Positions 1 to 10,749 of a stretch of DNA of 64,000 nucleotides are shown one piece after another. The stretch comes from Protopterus annectens. Taxonomy: Eukaryota; Chordata; Ceratodontiformes; Protopteridae. The DNA is taken from positions 908,150,270 to 908,214,269 of the forward strand of contig NC_056744.1 in NCBI RefSeq assembly GCF_019279795.1. The letters are read 5' to 3'. Below the pieces are notes generated by a model. That model saw only the letters and a program-made list of their open reading frames with translations, did not search any database and was not told where the DNA came from. The stretch's first letter is position 1. Each line of letters opens with the position of its first letter. Made by a program: the position numbers and the translations under genes.

Positions 1-580
1 GCATGTACCTAGTGCCTTGTTTGTTCGATAGCGGCATTAACACAACAGCAGTAGCTTTAAGTACATGTTCATTCACTGCATTCCCACAATTCTTCTTAAC
101 GGTTAGTTTTTATATTCTACCAGCTGTTTTTTACCTGTTAGAAGCTTTTACTATTGCTGCTTTGTTGCATTTGTACTGCTGGTTTAGTTGCCTTGCTCCC
201 TCAAACAGAAAATGATTACTGCCTAATAATTCTGCATTATTTATTGTACATTGAATTGCTATCTTTAATTACATGTAAGGCATCTCTGTAGCAGTGATGT
301 TAGATTGTACATACCCATTTACTCTAACAACGTGTATTTCTTTGCTTTATTTGTTTGACACTTGCCTATCATATAAATTCTTGCTGAATCTCTGTTAATT
401 GCATTATATGTGGCATAGCAATTTCACATCTGTGCTGTAGAGGTTGCATGGTAATGTTACTGTACTGGTTGTGGTTGGTACTATAGTGTGTTTGCCTACT
501 ACAACATTTATAGTGGATATTGTTGTGGAGCTATACCGCCTTGAATGGATAATGTGCCTTGTTTATTTTACTAGCTGATC
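1..580. other. Anonymous AT-rich sequence
   Basis: I see no recognisable gene or repeat here. A 70-codon open frame near the start has no recognisable domain and is most likely chance. The composition is typical of non-coding vertebrate DNA. Confidence 0.6.
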
Positions 581-1500
581 ACTTTCCATTCCTGCGATAT
601 TGCCAACCCTTCTGGCTAACCTATACCACCAACTATTTCTGACTAACCTCCCCCCTTTTTATTCCTGCATATCCTCCTCCCCTAAACTGCCCTCTCTGGA
701 CTCCTCAAGTGCCAAATACTACTCCTCTATATCTGTATCTCTCATTTGCCTTCTTCCTTTTTTCTAGGTTGTAAACCTGGTCTGTTCACTACTGCCAAAG
801 CAAGCTGCTTCCCCCATCTTCTACCAGATAACACAACCTTCAGCATAACCAGAAAGCTTCAGCTCCACACTCTTCTTCCTTGATTCTAAGTACATGCAGT
901 AAATACTTATTCCCTACTGGGTTTTTTTTGTTCTTTGTAAGGCCAGCAGCACTCCCCTGTACTAGACCGCCACCCCCGCCCTTCCTAGATACTCCGGTGA
1001 CTTCACTAGCTTCTCTTACCATTTCTCCACTCAGTTATTTTCCTCACAAACTTCTCTTACCATTTCTCTACTCAGTTTTTTCCCTACCCCTACTGTCTAC
1101 GCCTCCCAATCTTCCTAACTCCCAATCTGCTTCCTCACTCCCACAGACTTGATCTCACCCCATAAACTTGCCCTGCTCTACTGAGTCAGTCTGCTCAAAC
1201 ACCCACTTTCACACTGTCCTCTCCAGAACTTTGCAACAGCTTTTTCAGCTTTCTCTGCTGAACTACACATTGTTTTTCTAATATCTTGCAGCCTGCTGTA
1301 TACTGGCTCAACCTGCTCCATTCCCCCTTGCTACGCTTGGGCTCACTCCACTCCCCTACCCCTATTCCCACCCACCCTTGCTTCAGTTTCCTTTATAGCT
1401 AACCACCACATCTCCTCCCCTCCTAACCCTCACTTCTTGCATACTGTGTCCTATCAGAACGTACCCTCCCACCTGAATCCCTCCCCTTTTATACTCCTGA
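581..1500. other. C/T-rich tract, probable interrupted 5' part of a LINE
   Basis: This stretch is strongly pyrimidine-rich and C-rich on the plus strand. The same composition reappears at 7730-7840 and 9077-9400, directly before the coding part of the LINE at 9-12 kb. The DIRS element (1501-7729) and the LTR-like element (7841-9076) separate these blocks. I infer that the three blocks were once one C-rich LINE 5' region split by two insertions; only the composition supports this. A short tandem duplication (unit containing CTTCTCTTACCATTTCTC) lies at about 1010-1075. No convincing protein is encoded. Confidence 0.4.
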
Positions 1501-1658
1501 TGTTAAGTTGTCAATCTCGCCTTCATTCTTGCTGGATGGGTTCGGAGCCGACCTCGGCTCCGACTCGGCCACTCTAAAAGCTCGAGAGTTGGTTCCACCG
1601 GCTCGAGGCTCCCCTTATATCCCACAATGCCAGGCGGTATTACCTTAGATCTCGTTTG
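1501..1658 (+). repeat. DIRS left inverted terminal repeat
   Basis: This sequence is the near-perfect reverse complement of 7540 to about 7699, from GCTGGATGGGTTCGG inward to AGATCTCGTTTG, with only a few mismatches. It starts at TGTTAAGTTGTC, as dictated by the internal complementary region. The right repeat extends about 30 bases further outward than this one; an asymmetric extension is normal for DIRS. It contains the motif pair TCGGAGCCGA and TCGGCTCCGA, which recurs in gag. Confidence 0.9.
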
Positions 1659-2024
1659 CCGCTACAGCGATTGAGGTGTGTTGTTTTCTACCGGCTTCAG
1701 GTCAGTTCATTAGATCAGTCTAATAGTTAATTTAAACCCCTTTAACTTAGTTTTTTTTCTCATTATTCCCTTAGTTTAGTGGATTTTGATCCTTTTCTAC
1801 CCTTTTATCCACCCTTTTTACCTCAAGAACTTATAAGTTCTTTCCTTAGGCCTTCGGGCCCTTCCATCCCCAATAGTGGAGTGTATGTGCCTTTTTGTAG
1901 GGATATATAAAAACTAAACTAACTAAACTTATTAGTTTTAACTTAGTTTAAACTTTACTTACTGATAGTGTAATCGGTGTGTTTGTGTTTTTGTGTGGTG
2001 GTTACACTTTTCTGTTCCTTGAAA
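1659..2024 (+). promoter_or_regulatory. DIRS 5' leader with a TATA-like sequence
   Basis: This is the T-rich untranslated leader between the left terminal repeat and the probable gag start. A TATA-like run (TATATAAAA) lies at about 1904-1912, roughly 120 bases before the first gag ATG. Promoter function is inferred from position only. Confidence 0.3.
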
Positions 2025-4275
2025 ATGTCCAAGGATTCAAAGGTCTCATGGCTTCAAGAAGTGTGACTCGTGCTGTCAGAAAATGTCTCCGACAGACGGT
2101 CACACTTCTTGTGTTTACTGCCTGGGACCTTTACACCTGCAGGACTCTTGTGCTGTATGCCATGGCTTCAGCCCCAGAGTCCTGCAGGAAAGAAAAAATA
2201 AACTTATTTTAAGAGGTTTGCTTAAGCCTGAGTGTTCCCTTACTGTTACTTCGGGCAAACCCTCTAAGGCTTCTAGGTCCTCGACTCCAGCTTCTGAGTC
2301 GAGGCCTAAGGCTTCGAAACCTCCTGCTACATCGGCTCCGGCTGGAGCAGATGAGTCTCAGACTGCAGCTTCTGTGGTTTCCTCGGCTCCAGCTGGAGCC
2401 GAGGCATTGGAAGTTTCTGTGTCGGCTCCGATCAGACCATCGGAGCCGACATCTAGAAAGAGGTCTAGGTCACCGTCCCTTGGCTCCGTTCATTCGGCTC
2501 CAGCATCTCCCTTGCTGTCTGAATGGAGCCATAGATCTCACTCCTCTAGGTCATCGAGGCTTTTGGATCATGACCTTCAGAGGGTAGTGAGTCGACTTCT
2601 TAAGTCCGAGGCACTGGCCCAAATGCTTCAGAGCCCGACTCATCAGTCGATGCTTGACCCTGTTCCTCCTCCGACTCCTTTGAGCTCGGAGCCGGGGCGT
2701 TTCGGAACAGAGACTGTGGTAGCGTCGGAGCCGATACAAATGTCTTCGGCTCCGTCGTCGGCTCCGATTTCTTCCTTGGAAGAATCTCGGCGCCGGGCTT
2801 CCCTCGTCTGCTCCGAGGGGGTGAGTGGCATCGGACCCTTGTCTGACCCCGCTCTCCCTCTCGGTGCCTCGGCGCTGGTGAGTTCGGCTCCGACATTGGC
2901 CTCGGAGCCATCACTGTCGGTGCCGAGGGGGGTTCTCAGCTTTTCGGAGCGGGGACCTCTGGCTCTGCCTGACAGGGGTGCGTTCGAGGTCATGCGGAGT
3001 GTGTTGGAACCTGGTTCAACTCCACAGTCGGCTCCGTCCGCCCCTCCCTCTTCGGTGCCTCAGGTTATGTCTACTCACTCCCTCATCCCAGACCGCAGAG
3101 AGCCAGCTCCTCAAGAATCCCCTGTGGGGATCTCATCCTCTCCCGAGGCCTCTCCTGAATTGGCAGGGGAGCCCTCTAGGAAGAGAAAGTGTAAGAGGAA
3201 ACACATAGACTCACCTGAGTCTGTCACCTCTGACACAGATTTAGAGGATTCGAGGGTTCCCCGTTCCCCTTCTGAAGATGTCTCCTTTGCAGACATTCTA
3301 GAAATCCTGAAACAGAGGGGAAATTGGCCAGCCCTTAACCCTTCGGAGGATGAATCTGTGTATCTTGAGGCGTTTGGCTCTCGCCCTTCCACCTCCTGGG
3401 TGTCCCCCCCCTTTGACCCCCTCATGCAGGTGGTAGCAAAAAAGGCTTGGGCGGCTCCTGATTCAGTGGACCCCACTCCCAGGAGACCTTCAAAGTTTAT
3501 CACGGCACCAACAGATAAACAATTTCTGACCAAGGGAGTTTCTGTGGATGCTATGGTGGTAGCTGCTGCCACTAAGAAGGAACTAGCTGATCCTTCGGTG
3601 CCTGTCCATCCTCCTAACAAGGAATCTAGGTCTATGGACAGGTACGGGAAGCGGATGTTTTCGTCAGCGACCTTTGCTATGCATTCGCTGAACTACCTAT
3701 GCCATTTCACTCGTCTTCAAAGAGATTTGATCAAGGAAGCGAGTGACATGTTGAAGGATCCTACGGCTACGGGTTTTCAGGACAAGATGAACACTCAGCT
3801 GGCTACCCTAAATTCTATAGCTAACTCCTCCATGCGCCTCCTTTCATATGCGGCTGATGGAGCGAGCAGAGCCGCAGGGACAGGTGTGGCCTTACGTCGG
3901 CATGCCTGGATGCGGCTATGCAACTTTGCGGACCCCTTTAAAACGTCTTTCACTAATTCCCCGTTTGATGGATCATCTCTCTTTGGTCCTCAAGTGAAAG
4001 AAACCTTGACTAGGTGCGAGACGGATGGCAAGACTCTTTCTGCTGTCTGAGTCCGTTTTTCTACTCCTTCTAGGCCTTACCCCAAAGGCCAGAAAAGTGG
4101 GAAAATGTGGTTCCGCAAACAATCTCAAGGGACTTTGCCTGACGCACAGAGTCGGTTCCCTGCCAGAGGCAGAGGGGGGAACAATAATGGTAGATGTCGC
4201 CCTAGAGGCAGGGGGGGTCCGCAGAACCAGGGCAATCGCGAAACCTTCTCCGATAAGCCCTTTCAGCATCCCTGA
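2025..4275 (+). pseudogene. DIRS gag-like protein (ORF1), disrupted
   Basis: This is the structural, nucleic-acid-binding protein of the DIRS element. The likely start is the ATG at 2025. The frame is then lost within about 20 codons by a small indel near 2045 and resumes in the frame that runs to 4050. Early residues carry clustered Cys pairs (CDSCC, CVYC, CAVC), a zinc-finger-like region. The middle is a long low-complexity Ser/Ala/Pro/Glu stretch built from SAP and SEP units. The C-terminal third (around 3650-4045) is conserved with the other two DIRS gag fragments in this window. An in-frame TGA at 4048-4050 replaces an Arg codon of the second copy; beyond it the same frame stays open to 4275 and encodes an RGG-rich, basic tail. 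It overlaps the start of pol. Confidence 0.85.
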
Positions 4276-6170
4276 GGTGTTGCCCGACTGTCCACCTTCG
4301 GAGGCAGTCGGGGGAAGATTGTCACTGTACCCAGAAGCCTGGCGATCCCTAACTCAAGACAAGTGGGTACAGTCCATCATTTCCGAAGGCTATTCCATTC
4401 CGTTCTTTCGTACTCCAAATCAATCAAAAAAATCCCTTCCAGATGTTCCACCCGCTCAAAGGGATCAAGCAGCATTGGAAATTTCAAAGTTGCTTGCAAA
4501 AAGAGCCATTCAGCCAGGACCAGCAAGGATCCGGAATCTACTCCAAATTCTTTTTGGTTCCAAAGAAAACAGGGGACTGGAGACCCATTTTGGATCTCAG
4601 TATCTTGAACAAGTCGGTCAAGAAAACAAGATTTCGGATGGTCACGCTACAATCCATCCTACCCCTTTTGGGAAAGGAAAACTGGATGTGCTCTATAGAC
4701 CTCCAGGATGCGTACTATCATATAAAAATGAACAGGCGGCTCAGGAGATTTCTCCGCTTCCGGCTGGGAACCAGTCACTTTCAATTCAGAGCCCTGCCCT
4801 TTGGTCTCACCACTGCCCCCCGGGTGTTTACCAAATGCATGGCAGTGGTAGCTTCTCACCTGAGACGTCTAGGATTCCAGGTGTTTCCATATTTGGACGA
4901 CTGGCTCCTCACAGCTCCTACCAAGCATCTTCTGTTAATGGCCAGAGACTACACCTTTCGCATTTGTCAAAAGTTAGGCATCTCAATAAATTGCGAAAAG
5001 TCTGTTTTGTCACCTTGTCGTGCTATTACCTTCATAGGCGCAAATCTAGACACAGTCAACATGTCTGCGAGACTAACAGACCAAAGAATAGCAGACATAC
5101 GCAAACTGGTCTCTTTTCTCTTCCACAGCAACAGAGCCAAGGTAAGATTAGTTCTGAAAGTACTAGGGATTATGGCGGCTGCTATCCCTCTACTTCTATT
5201 AGCCAGATTCCACATGAGAATCCTTCAGTGGATGCTCTTCACACAATGGTCGTACCAGGAACTTCCGATGTCCCACACCATTATGATTACGCAAGCATGC
5301 AAGAATCATCTTCTTTGGTGGATTTCTTCCCCTCAGCTCTTACTGGGAAGACCCTTTGTTCCTCCCCCTCCGGTTGCTACTCTGACAACGGATGCCTCCC
5401 TGATCGGGTGGGGGGGCATTATCAGGGCAGAACAGTCCAGGGCATATGGCAACCAGACAAATGCCACTTGCATATAAATGTTCTAGAGATGAGAGCAGTG
5501 CTTTTAGCGTTGCAAGCCCTTCAAGACTCTCTCCCCTTGGGAACGATAGCAATCCAGACGGACAATATGTCTGTAGTGTGGTATATCAACAAACAAGGTG
5601 GAACCAGGTCCTATCCCCTATGTCGAGAAGCACTCAGACTGTGGCAATGGGCGATTTCTTCTCAGCGGTTTCTGATAGCAACGCATATCCCCGGGAAGTC
5701 CAATCTAATCGCGGACAAATTGAGCAGAGCTATACTCATGCCTCACGAGTGGTCTCTGAAAGATTCTATTCTGGAGAAAATTTTTCTCAAGTGGGGTCAG
5801 CCTTGCTGCGACCTTTTTGCTACTCCCCAAAACAGCAAGTGCAGAGATTATTTCACCCTATTCCGTTACCAGGCCAGCCCAGCAGAGGCGCTCTAGTCCA
5901 GGTTTGGCCCGGGGACTTCTGTATGCATTTCCTCCGTTCCCACTAATCTCTCAAGTGATACAGAAAGCTATCGCTCAGAAGGCCTCATTGATCCTCATTG
6001 CTCCTTACTGGCCTCGACAGGTTTGGTTCCCCTTTCTACATCAATTTCTGTTGGAGCAACCTTGGCATCTGGACCTAGTTCCAGACCTTTTGATCCATCA
6101 ATCGGGTCAATTACATCGCTCCCTCCCCTCTCTGAACCTCACTGCTTGGTTCCTCCAATTCCAACCTTAG
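4236..6170 (+). pseudogene. DIRS pol: reverse transcriptase, RNase H and methylase-like region, frameshifted
   Basis: Conserved blocks follow the DIRS pol order. An N-terminal block (EAVGGRLSLYPEAW, about 4300) is followed by RT (RPILDLS; SIDLQDAYYHI with the motif A Asp; ALPFGLTTAPRVF; YLDDWLL at about 4890). RNase H comes next (TTDASLIGWGG near 5390; QTDNMSVVWYINKQGG near 5560; SNLIADKLSR near 5705), then a DLFATPQN...PYWPRQVWFP region resembling the adenine-methylase-like domain of DIRS. The frame switches near 4520, 5430 and 5893, each after a recognisable domain boundary, so single-base indels are the simplest explanation. Synthesis would occur on the element RNA. This copy cannot make an intact product. 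Confidence 0.88.
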
Positions 6171-7194
6171 CCAGGCTTCCTCAAATATCTCACTCTGTTC
6201 GAGATATTTTGATAGCTTCCCATAAATCTTCCACTCGGAAGATTTATCTTAGTAAGTGGAAATGTTTTGCCTATTGGGCTCAAGGAAGGGACATAGATCC
6301 TTTCACTGCTTCCATCCAAATAGTCCTTGATTTTCTAGCTGAACTCTTCCATGCAGGTTCATCTCCTTCTACTCTTAAAGTTCAATTGGCAGCTATTTCT
6401 AACTTTCATGTGGGCATCTCAGATTCTGCCATCATGTCTCACAAGCTTTGCAAAGCTTTTTTGAAGGGAGTTTTTCTTCTCAGACCTCCTATAAGAAATC
6501 CTCCTCCTTCTTGGGACTTTAATTTAGTTCTCACATCTTTGATTCTTCCCCCGTTCGAACCTGCAGCTTCCTGTTCATTGAAATTGCTATCCTGGAAGAC
6601 TCTCTGGTAGCCATTACTTCAGCTAGAAGGGTCTCAGAACTTCATGCACTCAGCAGTCGACCTCCGTATCTATTGTTTCATAAAGACAGAGTGTCCTTAC
6701 GAACCAATCCATCCTTCTTACCTAAAGTGGCCTCTGTATCTAACCTAAATCAAAGCATTGACCTCCCTGTGTTTTTTCCTAACTTTTCTAACAGGTCTGA
6801 ACAAAAATTGCATTGGCTAGATGTTCATCGTCAGTTATGGTATTATTTGGATGGAACCAAACAGATCAGGAAAACTGACCAATTGTTTGTCTCTTATGCA
6901 GAAGGCAGAAAGGGACTTTCAGTTTCGAAGGTATCATTCTCCAGATGGCTAACATCTCTGATTTCCTTTGCTTATGAAATTAGACACCAAAAGCTGCCAA
7001 ACAAACCTAAGGCTCACTCCACCAGAGCCTTGGCTACTTCTATAGCCTTCCAAGACAGGCTGCCTATTGACACCATTTGTGCAGCGGCTACTTGGGCTAC
7101 TCCTCACACTTTCATTTCTCATTACAAGTTGGATTTAGCTTCTAGACATAGAGCTAACTTTGGTTCCACTGTTCTCAAGAGTCTGTTCCGATAG
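6171..7194 (+). pseudogene. DIRS tyrosine recombinase (YR), one frameshift
   Basis: This is the integrase-like tyrosine recombinase that inserts the circular DIRS DNA. The N-terminal SAM-like half runs from about 6170 to 6600 (VRDILIASHKSSTRKIYLSK; SPSTLKVQLAAISNF). The catalytic half carries ITSARRVSEL with the first Arg (about 6620), HSTR as the His-x-x-Arg motif (about 7015), and a TWATPHTF...HYKLD block with the expected Trp/His and the nucleophilic Tyr (about 7090-7130). The frame changes near 6590, just before the first catalytic Arg, and the rest is open to a TAG at 7192-7194. All signature residues are present, so the damage is confined to one small indel. It ends about 30 bases before the internal complementary region, as is usual. 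Confidence 0.88.
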
Positions 7195-7223
7195 GCCACC
7201 GGGACAAGGTGCTAGGGGCCGGT

Positions 7224-7327
7224 CCCATCCAGCAAGAATGAAGGCGAGATTGACAACTTAACATATAGAAGTTATGTTCTTACCATAATGTTCCATGTTA
7301 GTTGTCTTCTTCTCACCTTCTTTCTTG
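7224..7327 (+). repeat. DIRS internal complementary region (circle-junction template)
   Basis: The left half (7224-7263) is the reverse complement of the element's outer left end, from TGTTAAGTTGTC inward. The right half (7264-7327) is the reverse complement of the outer right end. The two element termini are therefore represented head to head at 7263/7264. In DIRS this region templates completion of the ends and formation of the circular intermediate. It also fixes both ends of the element to within a base or two. Confidence 0.9.
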
Positions 7328-7539
7328 TGTCCCACCCTCCTTCCCCCTAGCCTGGACAGACCTAGAGGAGTTTGATTGTGACCTCTCTTTCTACCACCTC
7401 TATTGTAGATAGGTATATGCTATTCTGTGCATATATTCCTCCTTCAGGTTTTCAGGTCACCTTCTTTCCTTCCTTTTATAGAGGTGGGTTTTTCCCTTTT
7501 CCAGTGGTTCTGGAGTTATTTTTGGCTGGGCATAGCTTA

Positions 7540-7729
7540 CAAACGAGATCTGAGATAATACCGCCTAGCATTGTGGGATATAAGGGGAGCCTCGAGCCGG
7601 TGGAACCAACTCTCGAGCTTTTAGAGTGGCCGAGTCGGAGCCGAGGTCGGCTCCGAACCCATCCAGCAAGAAAGAAGGCGAGAAGAAGACAACTAACATG
7701 GAACGTTATGGTAAGAACATAACTTCTAT
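7540..7729 (+). repeat. DIRS right inverted terminal repeat
   Basis: This is the inverted counterpart of 1501-1658, with about 30 extra outer bases (ACATGGAACG...AACTTCTAT) that are absent from the left repeat but represented in the internal complementary region. It includes the palindromic stretch carrying TCGGAGCCGA and TCGGCTCCGA. Confidence 0.9.
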
Positions 7730-7840
7730 TTTTACTCCACCCCTTCTACAAATACTACTCCCCATAATACCTGACCTATCATTACCTCTTCCTCCCCCCT
7801 CCCCTGCATACCTACTACATAACTTTAGTCTTAATCCCCC

Positions 7841-9076
7841 TGTGAAGATAGATGAATGCTGCCAGCCTAGCCAGATAGAATTTTGGAGATAATTCTGTCA
7901 TCTGTAAATATGAATGTAAACCACAGGCTTGTTGTCTTAAATGGTAAAAATAGTGTTACATGTGGAACTGAAAAAATGTAACCGTGCACTGTACTGACCA
8001 AGTAAAGCATGTTGTGACTCTTTGATGTTAAAACTCGAAGTCAGTAAGTCTAGAGTTAGGCATAAGGCCAGAGTTAATGGCCAGAATTTGCATGCGTAAA
8101 TCTTCTTGATTGCTCTGGTTTCTGTAAATGTAGTTTTTGTTAGCCTGGGAACCCAGGGAAGTGTGAAGAATGAAGTAATGTGAACCAGGAATGTGATTTT
8201 AAAAACAGATAGAATCAGAGAGCATTAAGCATTTTTTGTCTTGTCCATCCAACTGACCAGCACTGTCTTGCTCTATATGCAAGTTTGTCTTAGACTTGCA
8301 TTTTCTCTTGGAAATCGCTAGAAACAGACTAAGTGTTTTTCTGTGATGTCAGAACTGTACTACTGAATTATTTTAAGTATTTCTCTGTGATCTCTGAACT
8401 CTTGACTAGCACTTTGTAGTAAAAAGTATTGTCTTGTGTCTTGACTATTTGTTATTAAATATTTTTAAACCCTTTAAACTGTGGCTGGTTTTGGTAGAGA
8501 TAATTTAAGCTCTTTAGAGTACATGCATGCCTTTGGTAAATTGTACAAAGCCACTTCAATAGCTTTAGTCCTGGGCTATACTACCAATTGGATAATATTG
8601 CACAGTAATAATTGGACACCCTTTTAATGGCCTTTGAGTAGCTGATAAATATTAGTGGGTGGTGGCAGCTGGTACTACCATATAGTCTGGGGAAAAGGGC
8701 ACAGCTGGAGACCTTGTGCCAGCCTTCCCCAGGAGTGTCTGTGTGGTTGTATAAACTCTTCTCAAAGTGTGTGTGTCAGCTACTTGGGCAGGGACACAAA
8801 GCACTGGTTGGACAGAGAGGGTGCTGGAGGTTTTAGCTTGCCCATTAGGCTGAGATCTGGACCCTATAGCTGTGCCAGTGGGGAGACTTATTGGGGACCT
8901 GGAGAGCAAGGGAGCGACCAGCCCAGGACTGACTGTGATCTTTGTGTGCTCTTAAGGGAAATTGCACGTTAGTGTGTGTATTTGTTATCTTTTCCTCCTA
9001 TATGAGATGCCCTTCACTGGTGTTAGTGGTGAGGATTGAGGCTTCTTGATTGCTGGACCAGGGCATGGGTGTCACA
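7841..9076 (+). repeat. Solo-LTR-like element, family X, copy 1
   Basis: This is a 1,236-bp non-coding element starting TGTGAAGATA and ending GGTGTCACA, flanked by the 5-bp direct repeat CCCCC (7836-7840 and 9077-9081). Two longer copies of the same family lie at 52248-53817 and 59863-62060 (reverse strand). Shared blocks include GCCAGC...AGCTAG near the 5' end, a TTGTTATTAAATAT block, CAGCTACTTGGGCAG, TGCTCTTAAGGGAAATT and GTGGTGAGGATTGAGGC near the 3' end. TG...CA-type ends, a TGTGA/TCACA terminal inverted repeat and a 5-bp target duplication fit a solo LTR. No coding domain is seen, so the parent family is unknown. It lies in C-rich DNA shortly after the DIRS element. Confidence 0.75.
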
Positions 9077-9171
9077 CCCCCCTCCCTACCCTACTCACTT
9101 TTAAGTACACTCCCTCTCCTTCATTCCATCTCTGAGACTCTCTTCTCTCACTTAATATCACACTCACCACT

Positions 9172-10260
9172 ATGTCCTTTACTGCTCCCTCCTTCTCACT
9201 TCTCCCCCTCCTCACTTCTCCCCCTCATATTTTCCTCTCTCTGATTTTTAATCCAACCTCTTTCCACACACATCTTATCCTGCATCCTAGCTCTCCAAAT
9301 TCTTCTTACTACCCTACACACTCCAATACGCACTACTCTTTTCCTATAACACCCTCGCTTTTTTCCTCATCTGAAGTCATCCTCCCCAAAATCAAACTTC
9401 CGCCCACAGTTCACACACTCATCAGAATGAAACAGAACTTTATCACCCCCTACTTACTTTTATCTCATCTCCCTCATTCACTTAACACTCTCCTACTCTC
9501 CGGTGACATTCACCCCAATCCAGGTCCACAAGTTATGCATACTTCCCCTTCCACCACCCCACAAGCTCTCCCGAACACTCCCAAGTATTTCTTTCTACTC
9601 TATCAAAATCCACAGTATCCCAATACTCTGCTAACATAGTTACTCTCTTAGAGACCTGGCATAAACATCACAACGCAGACAAAGAATTCCACCCCCAGGA
9701 TACAGCATTCTTCACATAGATCCAACAAGAAAGGAGGTGGTGTTGCCATTCTTTATTCTAATCTCTTAACCCTATCCCCTTCCTAATACTCCTCCCACCC
9801 ACCCCACGTGAGCTGCTAGTAGACCACTTTAAACCCAATATTCACAAAACCATAATGATAGTTGCTGTCTACATACCACCAGGTGACAACATACCCTTAC
9901 TAGAACAGATTCTCAATTGGTTATCTGACCACATCCCCAATGAGACGCATTATACTGGGTGACATATCAGTTGGCTTACCCTTACCACTAACACCCCTAA
10001 CAGCAGCATTAATCTATACATTTTCACCCAACTCGTCTTCTCTCCCACATTCCACAATAAATCCACCAACTCCAGTCCAGTCATTGACTGGATTCTTGTA
10101 ACCAGTCCCAACCTCTATGTTTATACTGAAACACTACCCAACTCCATCAGCGGTCATTGCCAAATACGCACCCTCCAACTCCCCCTTCATCTTCAGAAAC
10201 CATCCACTTTCAACCCTGATACATTCAATGACTCTCTCTGAAATAAACTGACCACCCTCT
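9172..10260 (+). pseudogene. LINE family A N-terminal and endonuclease region, broken
   Basis: A frame from 9172 to 9639 contains LLLSGDIHPNPGP, the signature found just ahead of the apurinic-type endonuclease in CR1/L2-group LINEs. Downstream, endonuclease-like pieces appear in several frames (LLETWH; a VAVYIPPGD-like block near 9870; ILGDI near 9955), separated by stops. The enzyme normally nicks target DNA to prime reverse transcription. This copy is clearly non-functional. Confidence 0.75.
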
Positions 10261-10749
10261 TTACACTACCCCTTGACAATGCTGTTTCATTCTTAACTCC
10301 ACTTTCCTTAACATACTCAACTTCCTTGCCCCTCCCCAGCTCACATACTTGACTTGGACACTTGTTCGAAAAAGAGATTCTGCCTGGAAACTTTGGTCCA
10401 AGGCTAAATCTCCCTCCCACCTCCAAACCTATAGGGAACTCTGAAATATCACTATAAACATATTAATCATAATAAGAATTTCTACCACCAACCTCAGACT
10501 ACACAATCCAGAAACCCTAAATAAATTCTGGAACACTATCAACCAAATTTTCCAGCCAGGAAAATCATCTACACCCAACCCTTGTCTGAACAACTCACGC
10601 CTCAAAACTGCTACCACCTTTAATTCCTATTTCATTGACACCATAAGTCAACTTATGCAGACTTTTCTCCCACCCCATCCCTCACACTCTCCAACAACCC
10701 CTCTAGATAACTCCCTCATCTCCCTAAATCCAGGCCCTACAAGGTAAAT

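Larger units (their letters stand above)
1501..7729 (+). mobile_element. DIRS-type tyrosine-recombinase retrotransposon, structurally complete
   Basis: The element has every structural hallmark of the DIRS order: inverted terminal repeats, a gag-like frame, a pol region with DIRS-type RT (YLDD), RNase H and a methylase-like domain, a tyrosine recombinase, and an internal complementary region just before the right repeat. DIRS elements replicate through a circular DNA whose joined ends are templated by the internal complementary region, and integrate with the recombinase without target-site duplication; none is visible here. All frames carry breaks, so this copy is not autonomous. Terminal repeats differ at only a few positions, which suggests a moderately recent insertion. 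It lies in C/T-rich DNA that seems to continue on both sides. Confidence 0.93.

Noticed and set aside
3-215. Open frame of 70 codons at the window start
   Set aside because: Hydrophobic, low-information peptide with no family features and no supporting context; probably chance.
2600-2993. Antisense open frames across DIRS gag
   Set aside because: They arise because the repeated codon words TCGGCTCCG and CGGAGCCGA are reverse complements, which keeps the opposite strand free of stops.
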